Source of the DNA: Zygnema cylindricum
Lineage: Eukaryota > Streptophyta > Zygnematophyceae > Zygnematales > Zygnemataceae
Direction of reading: 5' to 3'
Length of the DNA: 64,000 nt
Assembly (NCBI GenBank): GCA_037447655.1
Contig: JBBHKE010000834.1
Location: 93,501-157,500 of the forward strand
The notes beneath the pieces are model-generated. The model was not told where the DNA came from. It was given only the letters and a program-made list of their open reading frames with translations, and made no database searches. The translations under genes and the position numbers were made by a program. Shown piece by piece: positions 22,160 to 33,399 of the stretch; within the stretch, counting starts at the first letter, position 1; each line of letters begins with the position of its first letter.

Positions 22160-22580
22160 ATAAGTGTCAAGTAACGGCGTCGACAAGGAAAATTGAGTGC
22201 TTCGCTACGGAAATGCGCACTCAGATTTAATTCCAAGTCATAAAGACGAAAGAAAATCACAAAAACCTGTTCGCACATGTTCAAGAAATATGTGAATACA
22301 AACTATAGGTTTTGTTTAATTAGCGTTAATTGCTTCAATTTCGAATTTCTCAAATATTTAAATAGTGTAGTGTAAAAAATGGATCAGTTCGTACGAAAAA
22401 TGCTCATTATTTTGTACAGACGTACAGAATAAGCGTCAGATAAAGGCGTCAACACAGGAAATTGAGTGCGTCGCCACAAAAAAGCGCACTCGGATTTGAA
22501 TCCCAGTCATAAAGACGAGGAAGAATCGCGAGAACTTGTTCTCACATGTTCAAGCGTCAAACATGTGAACACAGACTATC
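22160..22580. repeat. Dispersed repeat, two diverged units
   Basis: Two related blocks (about 22165-22300 and 22437-22575) share GGCGTC, AATTGAGTGC, GCGCACTC, AGTCATAAAGACGA and CACATGTTCAAG in the same order. Similar blocks occur at 37780-37900 (same strand) and, inverted, near 33770-33870, 59880-59975 and 60290-60420. It looks like part of a longer transposon family related to the TA-flanked elements. No coding capacity. Confidence 0.65.
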
Positions 22581-22597
22581 ACGGCTACATCCAAATT

Positions 22598-23308
22598 AGT
22601 GTGAATCGTAATTAGAGTTATGAACGCTAATTCGGTTGCCCTAAATTGCGACACTTTTACGTTAAATAGAGTACATAATTCTAAATTATCCTTTATGCTA
22701 TTTAAGGTAAGGTTTAATTAGCGTCTTATAATTCTAATCTACTGCCGTTTGAAATAGTGTGGCGTACGGTCGGTGTCTGACCGTACATATTGTACTCTAA
22801 CAACTACACCGCCAATCGCTATTAGCGTGTACGTTTGATTAGCGTATACTATTATTTAGCGTGGTGTACGCTAATTGGGAATTTGGAAATTTTGGAAGAA
22901 ATCGATTACTCTAATTAGGAATTAGGGCCTTTTTTAAATAGTGTGGATAATTCTATTTGAGAATAAAAACAAAAAAAAGCGGGATGGGATTAGCGTACAC
23001 AACGCTAATAGCGATTGGCGGTGTAGCGAAGTACAAAAAATGAGTTAATTTAATCGCGCGCGCACGTCTAATTGCACTAAAAAAAACCGACCAAATTCCA
23101 ACGAAAAATCCCCGTTCGCGTGTCTCCATCCATCGACACATTGACATAAGTTTACATGTGACGTCAAATATACGGACATATAGTTTTTGTACGTTTACGT
23201 AATTTAGTGTTCATAGCTACGGCGTGGATAATTAATGCCGACATAACTCTCGTCCGTGTGAACATTGACCCAAAATAGAGTTTAGCCTTAATAGCGATTC
23301 ACGGTGTA
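22598..23308. mobile_element. TA-flanked inverted-repeat element M1, split by M2
   Basis: Non-coding element whose right end is GCGATTCACGGTGTA (23294-23308) and whose degraded left end reads GTGAATCGTAATTAGAG at 22601. Its inside matches 48810-49427 (M8) over most of its length: AACGCTAATTCGG, AGGTAAGGTTTAATTAGCGT and TTTTGTACGT...AATTTAGTGTTCATA. The match is broken by M2 at 22805-23025. End structure fits a Tc1/mariner-type MITE using TA; no transposase is present. Confidence 0.78.
22805..23025. mobile_element. MITE M2 nested inside M1
   Basis: 217-bp element between TA dinucleotides (22805-22806 and 23024-23025). Its terminal inverted repeats are perfect for about 23 bases, starting CACCGCCAATCGCTATTAGC. 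It interrupts the M1/M8 homology exactly at its two ends. The perfect TIRs make it younger than M1. Non-coding. Confidence 0.85.
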
Positions 23309-25224
23309 CGTTCAACCCTTTATTTGAATAATTCCGTACACTATTATCGTACATTTTCTCCGTACGAAAAGTATACGCATTTTACGAAAGGTTGAAAATC
23401 TATACAAAAATAATGAAATTCGTAAAAATGTCAAAATCCGTACGAATGAGACATCTATGCATTACAACCACGCGAAATACAGCAAATAGGATTGTACCAC
23501 GTGTCTCTCTTTATTACATCAAAATTGGAACATGACATAGCCAATCAAAGCTCAAATCACTCAACGGTACACGATCTTACACAAAATAATTCGACGATCA
23601 ATTATCGTTGTCACCAGAGACGAATGCGACTAGAATGCTTTCCTCTTTTAGAAAAAGGACAAAGCAAAAAACGAATGAAAATTCTGCACGTAGAAGTGGC
23701 CACATATGGAAGGGTGGAGACCAAATCCACCAGAATTCCGGTAGGTCATCTGATTCCTCGCCTGCCGTCCTTTGTATCATTATTTTTCCGTACGCTTTTG
23801 CATCTTCCTGAACGACCATTGGATAAGGCACGCTTTGCCTCGCGAGCTTCCCCTCACAATCTATACTAGAGCCTACGTGGCACCACATAAAGTAAGCTAC
23901 GCATGTGGTTACTCGACAACTAGGAGTGACCTAACGGAAACATTCGCAAGAAACGAAGTATTGTACGAAATAGCATTTGTTGGCACGTGCTGATAGAAAT
24001 TCAAGCTTGTAAACACTTTCTCTGATTCGTCCGATCTGACAGTCTCCCACCCGTGCACACTACACGCCAAAAGTTTTATCCAGACTTCTTTCGTGTGGAT
24101 ATTGCACAAGTTGCAACGTTAGCGATTTGTAAAACTCTCGCAATCTGCCAAAGGATGACTTGAAAACCGAGACAATTTTGGCGATTGGCTGAATTTGGCG
24201 GCTGATCTCGGTTGTGAATTTTGAGAGCCATCACACGTGTCGCATATTGGTACGTTCGCTAAAGTTTTCTGAGGGTCGGATATTTTATTTGATGCTGGAA
24301 TATCTTCGTTAAGCAACCCGTTGTCCTTTTCGACCAAAGGCAGAACTGATTATGACTTTAAGGTCATCGTGTACGACAGGAACTGCTCCATGTTGCCGAC
24401 AACCAGTAAAGTTCAGTGGATCGTTTAGGGTTTCCATGCTGCGCTGTAAATCTTCTGTCACATCACGTGAACAGCCTCAGTGCTGGCGCTCTTAGAAAGC
24501 TTACGTTAGTTCCAAAAATGAATAGTATAAGAACGACGAAGGAACAAAGAACTTGGAGGCTGGCGACAGGCTGTCATGCTTTTGGCAGCTAGCACAATTT
24601 GTTCTAACGCACCATAGAACAGCGTGTTTTCAGCAAATCTCTCTTTGGACAGTACGATGGAGAATCTCACTCGTTTGTCGTTTACACCATTCGTCAAGAT
24701 TCTGACAATCTTCAAACTAGACGTTGCCTAATGGGTCGTTCATTTTGTACGGAACGACAAAATCCCTCAACACGGGTTTTCCGCCGATACTGCTCACTCC
24801 TCATTCCGTACGATCTTCTGGCACACGTGTCCCGCAGTTAAGGCATTTCACAAGAAGTTACACCCTTCACGTGGCGATTTTTATTACAAAAAACAAAGCC
24901 GCAACTGGCATAGAACCACCGTACGGATTTTCTTTCGCGCGCTCTACGCAAATACGCCCGCAGAACCTTCCAAACTACGCAGCTGGCTTCCGCAGGTGCC
25001 AAACATCCAGTTATTGAATGGTCTCCGAAATCCTCGCACGCCAGCCGACCTCCTCCGCCGACAGGATCCATGTGAGTCTTTCTTTCCCAGTTGGCAGACC
25101 CACTCGCATGTCCTCGACGCACGTGTGAATATCGTCAGTACCGTACGCAAAGTCCAAAAAGTACATCATTTGACGCCGACTTTCTAGAAATCTGCCGCGG
25201 GCGGTATTTTCGATGCGCTACGCG
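23309..25224. other. No gene recognised; probable upstream region of kinase 1
   Basis: About 1.9 kb with only short, unconvincing reading frames. The base composition rises toward about half GC near 25 kb. Words with CGTACG/GTACGG are common, and several CACGTG-like sites occur (for example near 24840 and 25120). The right part probably belongs to the kinase 1 promoter. I see no transposon ends here. Confidence 0.5.
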
Positions 25225-25232
25225 TGACGTCA
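25225..25232. promoter_or_regulatory. TGACGTCA palindrome upstream of kinase 1
   Basis: A perfect TGACGTCA, the binding word of bZIP factors of the TGA/CREB type, 138 bases before the kinase ATG, in the context ACGCGTGACGTCAGCG. Its position suits a proximal promoter site; binding is inference. Confidence 0.45.
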
Positions 25233-25299
25233 GCGTGAACTACAATACCGAGCAGCCACTTGCACGGTCAAGCCGACCGTTTTCCCCATAAATCTTCCC

Positions 25300-25369
25300 T
25301 TCACCCCTCACACTCTAAACTTTCCTTTCCCTCCCTCCCTCTCCCTCTCCCACCCTTTTATCCCCCAAA
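25300..25369 (+). promoter_or_regulatory. Pyrimidine-rich leader before kinase 1
   Basis: The 70 bases before the ATG are almost all C and T on the plus strand, with repeated CCCTCTCC words. Such pyrimidine patches are common at plant transcription starts and in 5' leaders. No TATA box was seen at the usual distance, so this may be a TATA-less promoter. Confidence 0.5.
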
Positions 25370-28093
25370 ATGTGCTATACGGAGGCCAGCATGAGGCCGC
25401 CTCCTCTCTCCCCCTTCCCATCCCATTCCCAAACCACATTCCCACCCAAACCAAATCCCCAACCTCCCAAAAACCTCTCCTCTCCCTCTCCTCCCCCCAC
25501 CTCACCCTCCCCCCTCTCCTCCCCCCTCTCCTCCCCCCTCTCCTCCACTCTCACCCTCCCTCCCCCTCTCCCCTCCCCCCTCGACTTCTCCTCCGACGCC
25601 GATTCCCCCTCCCCCTCCCCCTCCCTCTTCCCCCTCTCCCCTTCCTTCCCCTGGTCCTCCGCCACCTCCCACATCCTGGGCGTTCCGTACGGCTGCTTGT
25701 CGCATCTGTACTCTCTCGGCGCGGCCGCTGGCTCGGGCCAGGCCGGCGAGGTGCGCGTCTGCCTGCCACGTGGCACTAGCAGTAGTAGTGGCGAGCGCCT
25801 CGCCTGCAAGACGCTGCCGAAGCGCGGCATGCGGTGCATGCGTGACGTCACGCGGGTGCACACCGAGGTCCGGGCGCTCGGGGCGGCGCAGGGGCACCCG
25901 GGGGTGGTGCGGCTCAGGGGGGCGATGGAGGACGGGGAGGTGAGGGGGGGGGGGGGGGGGGGGAGGGGAGGGGAGGGAGGGAGGGAGGGAGGGAGGGAGG
26001 GAGGGAGGGGAGGGAGGAGGGGAGGTGGGGAAAAGGAGTGGGAGAGGGGAAGTGGGGGAGGGGAGGGGAGAGGGGAGGGAGGGAGGGAAGGGAGAGAGGG
26101 AGGGGAAGGGGATGAGAAGTGACATTAAAAACATGATTTACTGGCAGGATTTTGAAAAAAAAGTCCGTGATTTTTTCAAGATAAGCAACTCTTAAACCCA
26201 CATTTCTGTCGTTTTTCTCTCCAGATTTAGCAAATATTTAGCGAGATTTATTTTGTAACTTTCTCCCTCGCCGTTCCCTAAAACCCCAAAAACCATTCTA
26301 AGTCCCCAATTCTTCTCTTTCAAACTTTTTATGTTTTCTAACCCTCCGTTTTTTCTTTCGCGAAGTCTTTTTTTTCTTCCAAATTTCCATTTTTTTCCTG
26401 AAAAATTGTCCCTTTTCCCTTTTCCTCCCAATTCCAGGCTGTCCACATTATTATGGAACTGTGCGAAGGAGGAGATCTCTTCGAACGAATCGAAAAACGC
26501 GAACGTTTTTTTGAAAAAGACGCCGCCCAAGTTTGTAAAGCATTGATTTCGATTTTGCAACATTGTCACTCTCGCGGCGTAATTCATCGAGATTTGAAGC
26601 CGGAAAATATTTTAATGACTTCGAGAGAATCTTGTACTTCCATTAAACTTGCGGATTTTGGACACGCGGCGTTTTTTAAAAAGGGGGAGAAGTTGACGGA
26701 AGCCGTGGGAACTCAGTAAGTAAAGAGAAAAAAGAGGGAGTTTTTTTTTTGGGTGATTTTTAATGTTGTTTGGGTTTGGGTTTATTTGTTTGCAGTTTTT
26801 TTTACTTTTTCTTCTTGTTTTACTTTTTGTTTTTCTTTTTGTTTTTTCTTTTGAGTGAATTGAAGTGTAAGTGATGAACAATGGCTCATTCTTTTTCTAA
26901 TTTAGTATACCCCTAATTACTCAGCTCTTGGAACTATTAAAAAACCCAAAAAATAAATGCATGAAAAGATGTTCAAAAATATCATGGAAAATGAAAGTTG
27001 CTGACACAAATTAATGCTGTTTTGTAAAAAAAAATAAAAAATGGCAGGTTTTATATGGCTCCAGAAGTAATTGATTGTTCATATGGTCCTGAAGCTGATA
27101 TATGGTCTCTTGGAGCCGTACTTTTCGTACTTTTAAGCGGATCTCCTCCTTTTGGAGGCGATACTTTATCTGCAGTTTTTGACGAAATCAAAGGAGGAGT
27201 GATAGATATGGAGAGAGGACCTTGGACCATAATTTCTGGAGATGCGAAAGATCTCGTCCGTCGAATGCTCTGTCAAGATCCATCGAGAAGAATCACACTT
27301 TCAGAGGCTCGAGGTAGGGAGAAATAAGAAATTTGAGAAAAAACCTGAGAAAAGTCAGCTTGTTTTTTAGGTTCCCTTTTACCTTTCTTTGAGGCGATTT
27401 TTTTTCGGGAAGATCTAGTTAGTGATTTTTTTAATAGTTCATTTGATTAATTTACCTATGGTAATTAAGCTACTGAGAACTTCATTTTTTAGATGGGGAT
27501 TCAACACTCTTGTTGACCCATATTCAGAGATGATTCTGATTCTTGTCTCCAAGTTTGGCTTCAATATGAATCTGAGTCTCGTGGCATCTCCTTCGAATTT
27601 ATCTCGCCTGTTGTCTAGATCTAACAAATGCATTTTCTTTTTTTTCCGAATTCCAGTTCATCCGTGGATAAGACGGCATTGTTGCGTTCCCCCTGTCTCA
27701 ATTCCTCGAACTATTCCGGAAGGTCGAACTTCTCGACGAACAGAAAGAAGGACAACTTCTCCAATTCGAACGCCTCACTCTCGATTTCAAAGTCCTCCTC
27801 TTCAACTTCCTCCTCTTCTCCTCTCCAGAATTTATAATCGGCCGATATATTCTCCAAAGGACTCCAATAACAAAGACATACAGGTAAAATTCTGCAAAAT
27901 GTTTCATTTTGTGAAAAGGTCATTGCTTCGGTCATCAGATGTTGGAAGGTTAGAGTGTCAAAATGTTAAAATATGTCTGATACATTTTGTTAACATAATT
28001 GACAAACTTGTAAGTTATGCAGCCGGAAATCTGATTTTCCTGGACTGAACTTTCCTTCTTTTTTTTGCTGGTTTCCTGCAGGTCTGCGAATAA
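25370..28093 (+). CDS. Ser/Thr protein kinase 1, CDPK/SnRK superfamily without EF hands (PEPRK-like)
   Basis: Predicted 450-residue protein from five exons: 25370-25939, 26438-26715, 27048-27313, 27657-27883 and 28082-28093. All introns are GT-AG and the joined length is divisible by three. Residues 1-100 are Pro/Ser-rich, without a predicted fold. The kinase domain follows: glycine loop GSGQAG (121-126), ATP-binding Lys147 (LACKTL), HRD with Asp242 (VIHRDLKPEN), DFG with Asp263, APE 287-289 (FYMAPEV), HPWI at the end. All catalytic residues are present. The tail is short and Arg/Ser-rich; there are no EF hands or autoinhibitory junction, so it is not a classical CDPK. It resembles plant PEP-carboxylase-kinase-related kinases; substrate unknown. 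The ATG at 25391 is an alternative start. The tiny last exon is the least certain: reading through intron 4 would stop at 28048. Exon 1 is very GC-rich, the others AT-rich. Confidence 0.8.
25944..26110 (+). repeat. G-rich (GGGA)n tract in intron 1 of kinase 1
   Basis: Begins 4 bases after the 5' splice site: a run of about 18 G, then (GGGA)n and irregular G-runs for some 165 bases, all on the transcript strand. There are many closely spaced runs of three or more G, enough for several G-quadruplexes in RNA and in the non-template strand. Confidence 0.85.
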
Positions 28094-29930
28094 AGGACAG
28101 ACTAAATACAAAAGTACTACGAATATTATGAAAGCTGCTGAAACTGATTCATACTTTCTCGAGATCGGTGACGAAATGCATCCTTAAAAAATTCCGTTAG
28201 TTAGTCCATCAGAAGCACAGACAGTCTGGTTCTGAAGAGTTTTTTTCTGTCCGTTTCTTTTTTCCAGCGAAATATATACAAAAAATGTGGAGGTTTCCTG
28301 CGCTACCCGATTCTGAAATCATAGGGAGAGAAAGAGAGAGGGGATGGAAGGGGGAGGGGGAGGGGGGGGAGAGAGGGAGCGAGGTCTTGCTTTTGTACTT
28401 ATCCTTCAAATGGAGTCGCAGAAAGCTGCCAGCTGGCGCTATATCCGGATGTTTTAATTTGCAATTGCTTGCAAGGTTGCAAAAACTCTCAGTTCTGTTC
28501 TCAGTTTCAGTACCTGTGACTGTTACTATTCGAATAAGGTTTTGTCTTTTTCATAAATGGACCATAATGGCCCTAAAACCAGAAGGACAGGTGCTCAAAA
28601 CTCCACAAGAAGACAAGAATGCAGTCCGAATTTCACCTTTATGCCACCAAAAGGTTTTAACTTTCTGGATCCTCTGGACCTATATAAAGTTATTAAAACT
28701 TTTTCCTGTGAAAAAGTCAATGATATCTAAAATCTTCAGTGTATATTTGAAGGAAAGCAAACTTTCCAGGGACTGGAAAAAAAAGTATAAAATTTTTCGG
28801 TTCAGGTTATGAATTGAAAAATGATGGTATTTTGTACAAAAACACTGTAAGGCATAGGGTTTTTTCTTCAAATGCTTTTAGAAAGTTTTTTCTTCTTTAG
28901 TGTAATTTCCTTAAATTAGTGTGAAATCATGCGAGTATGATGCGTTCTGAAATTTTGTTAAACTCGGAGATCCAGTTAGCTATACTTTTGTTTTGATAGT
29001 GTTGTAAATTTTTAGCTCTCTAAGGCAGGCGAGCTAAAACAAAAAATAGTGTGGGTAGAACAAAATGTAATGTTTTTTAAATAATTTGTAAAATTTTATG
29101 GAATTGAAAATATGTGATGTTGGTTTTGTGTTTTTCTGTATAAGCGGTTTAATAGCGTGGCATTTTTTATTCTGTTACTGATTCTACAGTCTACTTTCCT
29201 TTTTGCTTACACTTCTTATTGAAAATATAGCTTTGCCTTCCAAAGCGCCAATATTTTCCATCAAATGGCTTGCATTTCTGTTTTACCAAAATAACATTGA
29301 ATAACTTTGATATATTGAAACACATATACACATATGTGAGTTATACACATATGTGAGTTATGTTTAGGCGAATGTGCTGCCGACCATCTCCGGGGTTGAC
29401 CCAGTACACCGTGGGTCGCTATTGGTGTTTATGTTTTTTTTTTCAATCAAAACGTCTTTTCGCCGTACACACATGTCGGATTTTGGATCTGACTGTTTCA
29501 ATTGAAAGGTAAGATTTTCAGCTTCCGATTGGCGGTCTCAAATTGAACGGGGAAAAGAGGCTTTAAGTGGTTAAAACATTATTAACACTAATAGCAATAC
29601 ACGGTATAGCATGTCGCGACAGACATACATGAGCGTGGAAGTGGGAAAATGCCGTAGGAGGTTTATTGCATCATTGGTTTGTCGAATACAGATCATTCTT
29701 TTTTGCGTAATGAGCAAAGGTGAAGTACAAAGGAAAATAATACGGGAAAGGAAAAAAAAGAAGTTTTATCTCCAAAGTTAAGAACGAATCGTCACAATCA
29801 GTGCATTTCTTGGACGGCTTAATGACATGCATAACACGTGCTTTGTTTTACTTCTAGCAGTTAAGGGTTTGTACTTTTTACTTTTCACCTTTTAAGTTTA
29901 CTGGAACCCTAAAAAACCCTATCGTCCACA
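28094..29930. other. No gene recognised; 3' flank of kinase 1
   Basis: AT-rich flank. 28320-28382 is a GA/GGGA-rich patch. 29313-29360 has a short tandem copy of ACACATATGTGAGTTAT. Reading frames here (for example 28285-28812) have no recognisable motif and are interrupted by low-complexity DNA. Polyadenylation of kinase 1 should fall in the first few hundred bases. Confidence 0.5.
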
Positions 29931-30493
29931 GTGTTTTTCCTCAAGCTTGCAATTGATAAAATGGAGAACGGCCAAAAATTCTACAGAACATTACATTATC
30001 CCAGACAGCATGCGGAAGCGTACATATCAAAGGAGCCCATAGATTTTCCAGCCAAAGATATATATTTAATTGGAGATCTTTCTTACATCATATACTTTCT
30101 TCCTTCACTTCTTAATATAAAATTACACAACTCACCCCACTAAAATACTTATGCTTAACCGACCTAAACTAACCACTAAAAACCACAAATTACAACGTGA
30201 CAGAGAGAAGGTGAAGTGCGCCTAATCAGACAGTGTGCGCCGAAATTGAATGAAGTGCACTAAAGCGAACGTAACAAGTACGTCGCACTAAATTACATCA
30301 AGCGCCGTACCAGACAATACGCAACAAACGAAACAAAGCAATACGCACGACGCCAACTGCAACCAAACAATGTCAACGAATTCTGAACTAAGACGAAGAC
30401 CAAGACTGCAACTGATAACACAATGTTAGACGTAATTACCACAGCGAACCTAGCAATCCCCCTCTTAGATGTGGATAACTGTGAACAAGGATA

Positions 30494-31178
30494 TCACGCT
30501 AATCGAAACTTTGGACGACCTCTGACGAACACATCATAGGTAGCTGCCTTAGTCAGTAAATCTGCGGCTTCTTCCAAAGTTGACACGTATACAAACTCCA
30601 CTTCTTTTGAGGTGACCAAATCGCGTACAAAATGCCACTGAATACGGATGTGCTTCGTACGCTTGTGAAATACTGGATTTTTTACAAGCGCCATAGAGCT
30701 CATACTATCCGTAAAAATCTGCAAACAGCATATCAAAACTTTTAATTCACCAAGCATCTCTTTTATCCAAATTGATGCTTTAGCGGCATGGCAAGCCGCC
30801 ATATATTCAGCCTCCGTCGAGCTTAATGCAATTGTCGGTTGCAGACGCGAACTCCACAAAACTGTTGCACCGCCGAACACGAATGCGTATCCGGACGTTG
30901 ACTTTCCAGAATCGTAATCGCCTCCGCAATGGAAATCGCAGTAGCCGAAACAATCTAAGCAACTTGCCGATTTGTACGTCAATCCAACATCGATCATACC
31001 GGCCAAATATCGAAAGATATGCTTGACGGCCTCCCAATGCGATTTCTTCGGTTCATGACAGAATCGACTTACAGTTAAAACTGCCGCCGCAATATCCGGA
31101 CGAGTACCCACACTCAAGTACATGAGACTTCCGATTGCTTCTCGACATGGTACGTCGACCGTCGATTCTTCCTCAGAC
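30494..31178 (-). pseudogene. Copia E RNase H
   Basis: Long open stretch (31123-30494) covering nearly all of RNase H: MYLSVGTRPDIAAAVLTVSR, SHWEAVKHIFRYLAGMIDVG, CDFHCGGDYDSGKSTSGYAF, ALSSTEAEYMAACHAAKASI with the catalytic Glu, FTDSMSSMALVKNPVFHKRT and HIRIQWHFVRDLVTSKEVEF. It ends with the natural stop at 30494. The first catalytic Asp position reads GYCDFHCGG, close to the usual GYxDADWAG. Best preserved domain of this copy. Confidence 0.85.
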
Positions 31179-31940
31179 TTACTTGTGGCTTTTAGGATCT
31201 ATAGGCGTAGAGAGTGGTTTTGCATATGACATGCCAACCCGCGCTAACCCTTCTTTGCAGTACTGCGCTTGACTCAGTTTGATATCCCCATTACGATATC
31301 TAAGCACTTCAATCCCCAATATGTAACGGACGTCTCCAAGGTCTGTTACCTTAAAAAGAAGGCGTAGAATGCCTTCAATTCGTTGATTTTCTGTAAACTG
31401 TCTCACGTCATCAGAAAATCGTCCGTGTAAACTGAGAATATTATTTGGTCTTCTCCTTCCCCCTTAATTTAAACACCTGAATCTGACGTAGTCCATCTAA
31501 ATCCGAAATCGGTTTACACCGAATGTAAACATAGGTACAAAGTACGGGGCGCGTGCTTCAGTCCCAGTCCGTACACAGACTTCCTCAGGCGCCATACCTT
31601 CCCTTCTTTCGAGGTAACTCCCTCTGGGATCTTCATAAACACTTCTTCCTCAAGTTTGCCGTTTAAGAACGCGGTTTCAACATCCATTTGATGGATGTGT
31701 TTCTTTCCAACTGCGGCAATCGCCAAAAACATTCGCAAAGAGTCAAATTTTACAGTTGTCGCATGTCTCTGTAAAATCAACTCCTTCCCGTTGCTAAAAA
31801 CCTTTGCACACTAGTCTAACCTTATATTTAACTACTTCTCCAGAAGCTCCAGTTTTTGTCTTGAAAATCCACTTCGCATCGATCCCTTTCTTCCCCTCCG
31901 GTAAATCAGCTTCCTCAAAAGATTGATTTTCGACAATGGA
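31179..31940 (-). pseudogene. Copia E reverse transcriptase
   Basis: Pieces on the minus strand: 31780-31514 with HATTVKFDSLRMFLAIAAVG, KKHIHQMDVETAFLNGKLEE (first catalytic Asp) and KVWRLRKSVYGLGLKHAPRT; then 31406-31179 with RLLFKVTDLGDVRYILGIEV and KLSQAQYCKEGLARVGMSYA. The YVDD stretch around 31430-31510 is disturbed by frame changes. The N-terminal RT block, equivalent to KWVFKTK, lies near 31850. Confidence 0.8.
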
Positions 31941-32940
31941 CTAGTATTCTTTCTCCCAAGTCGGCTGCCATTTAGACTCCCAATCACCATAATTTCTTGC
32001 TTCATAATAAGATCGGGGGTCACCAGCGGAGTTCTCACAAAGTGATTGCTTGAGGAGAAAATCCTCCTCCGTAGTCGCCGAAATGAAGTAATGTGAGTTT
32101 CCAACATTTCCTCCTTTTTCGTCAAAAGATAATTTAGCCGGTTTTCTCCCCTTAGATTCCTGTGAACTCCTCCTTAAATTAACATCTGACTCCTTATCTT
32201 TATCCAATTCGGTTTGACTTGAAGAACATGATTTTGAACTTGTGGAATTTCGAGATTCGGATGACATTCGAGAATTTGAATGTCGCGATTCTACGTCAAT
32301 GTTCCCAATTGCTTCTTCAATGTCCAGCTGACGTTTCCCCCTCTTAACATTGATAACCGGATCAGCCTCAATGTCATCATCCGATTCCTCAATGTCCATG
32401 AAATTTGACATTTTGGCTTCTTCATGAAAGTCCAAATTTCTCCGCAATTTTGCCAATCCTTCAATTGCAGATTTCAAGTCCTCGTGGAAATTGACATTTC
32501 GTGATTCGATAATCGTGTGTCGTGAGGGATAATAAATTCGATAAAGATTTCTTCGCGAGCTATATCATACAAAAACTCCCGACCAACTTCTAGATGCAAA
32601 TTTTCCACGTCGATTTTGTGATTCAACGTATACCGTAACACGACATCCCCATATCCGCAAGTCATGTAGAGTTGAATTATGCCCGTACCACAACTCATGA
32701 GGTGTTTTATCGCCCGAGATGGAAGTAAGCCGCCGATTACATATATAATTAGTGGTTAAGAGTGCATCTCCCCAAAGTTAGATTGAACGACCAGATGCAT
32801 GCACCATAGCTCGGACCGTTTCTTCGAGTGTCTGAATCTTGCGTTCAGCCACTCCATTTGATTCCGGGGGGTATGATGCCGTATATTGATGTCTTATTCC
32901 CCATTATTTCCATCAAAAGCAATAAATTCTTCTAGTGGTG
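31941..32940 (-). pseudogene. Copia E integrase C-terminal region and linker
   Basis: 32477-31941 is an acidic, Ser-rich linker without known motif (contains MDIEESDDDIEADPVINVKR). To its right, in broken frames, come the integrase C-terminal block (HELWYGHNSTLHDLRIWG near 32690) and, near 32860, the conserved PPESNGVAERKIQTLEE carrying the third acidic residue of the DDE core. The homology stops near 32940 at the junction with the LINE fragment. Confidence 0.72.
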
Positions 32941-32944
32941 TACG

Positions 32945-33245
32945 CGGCTTTCGCACCAATCTCGTATTTTATCTTAGGGCACAGCGAACATTGGGGGATG
33001 TAGTTCTCACCGACCCAATCGGTTCCCATGTTTCCACGCGTGTGACATTACATACGGGTGGCGCGGCTCGGGATGTAGCGACCATTAAAGAACGTGATTA
33101 CGCTCACCGAGACCCAGTTGACAACTTGTACCGTTACATGTGGAGATATTTGGGACCTTGGACTCCTCGTTTGACAACTTCACCGTGATTACGCGCAACG
33201 GTCATTTGAAGTTAGGGGACCCGGGAGCCCTTCTCCATCGCTCAT
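32945..33245 (+). pseudogene. LINE 3' fragment (endonuclease domain)
   Basis: Plus-strand fragment that matches the C-terminal part of the LINE at 54470-54770: GFRTNLVFYLRAQRTLGDVV, LTDPIGSHVSTRVTLH and AARDVATIKERDYAHRD. It is in one frame to about 33130, after which the frame shifts. Only about 100 codons of the element are present, with no RT. It abuts copia E with no visible target duplication. Confidence 0.8.
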
Positions 33246-33399
33246 GTCTGCTTCGTCGACGATGTGAACAAAGAATATGGCGGCTTCAATATGGGAATGT
33301 GTATCTGAGCTATTGTTATACGTGTTAGTTAAAGTTAATGTTTTGTTGGCTCGAGGTCATGAAACCCAGTATAGCGTTAACAACACTATTTTTTTTTTA

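Larger units (their letters stand above)
29930..32940 (-). mobile_element. Copia element E, 3' half
   Basis: Minus-strand copia fragment of a different lineage from A-D. It runs from the integrase C-terminal region (about 32940) through a serine-rich linker, RT and RNase H to a PPT and 3' LTR. The PPT reads AAGAGGGGGAT on the minus strand, with the LTR starting TGCTAGGTTCGC at 30455; the left LTR edge is not defined (about 29930 is a guess). Gag, protease and most of integrase are missing: at about 32940 the sequence switches to a LINE fragment on the other strand. Confidence 0.78.

Noticed and set aside
25375-26134. Long overlapping frames on the minus strand opposite kinase 1 exon 1 and intron 1
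   Set aside because: Shadows of the GC-rich Pro/Ser exon and of the (GGGA)n tract; composition alone keeps them open.
28285-28812. 175-codon plus-strand frame after kinase 1
   Set aside because: Begins in GA-rich low-complexity DNA, no motif, and not joined to kinase 1 by convincing splice sites.
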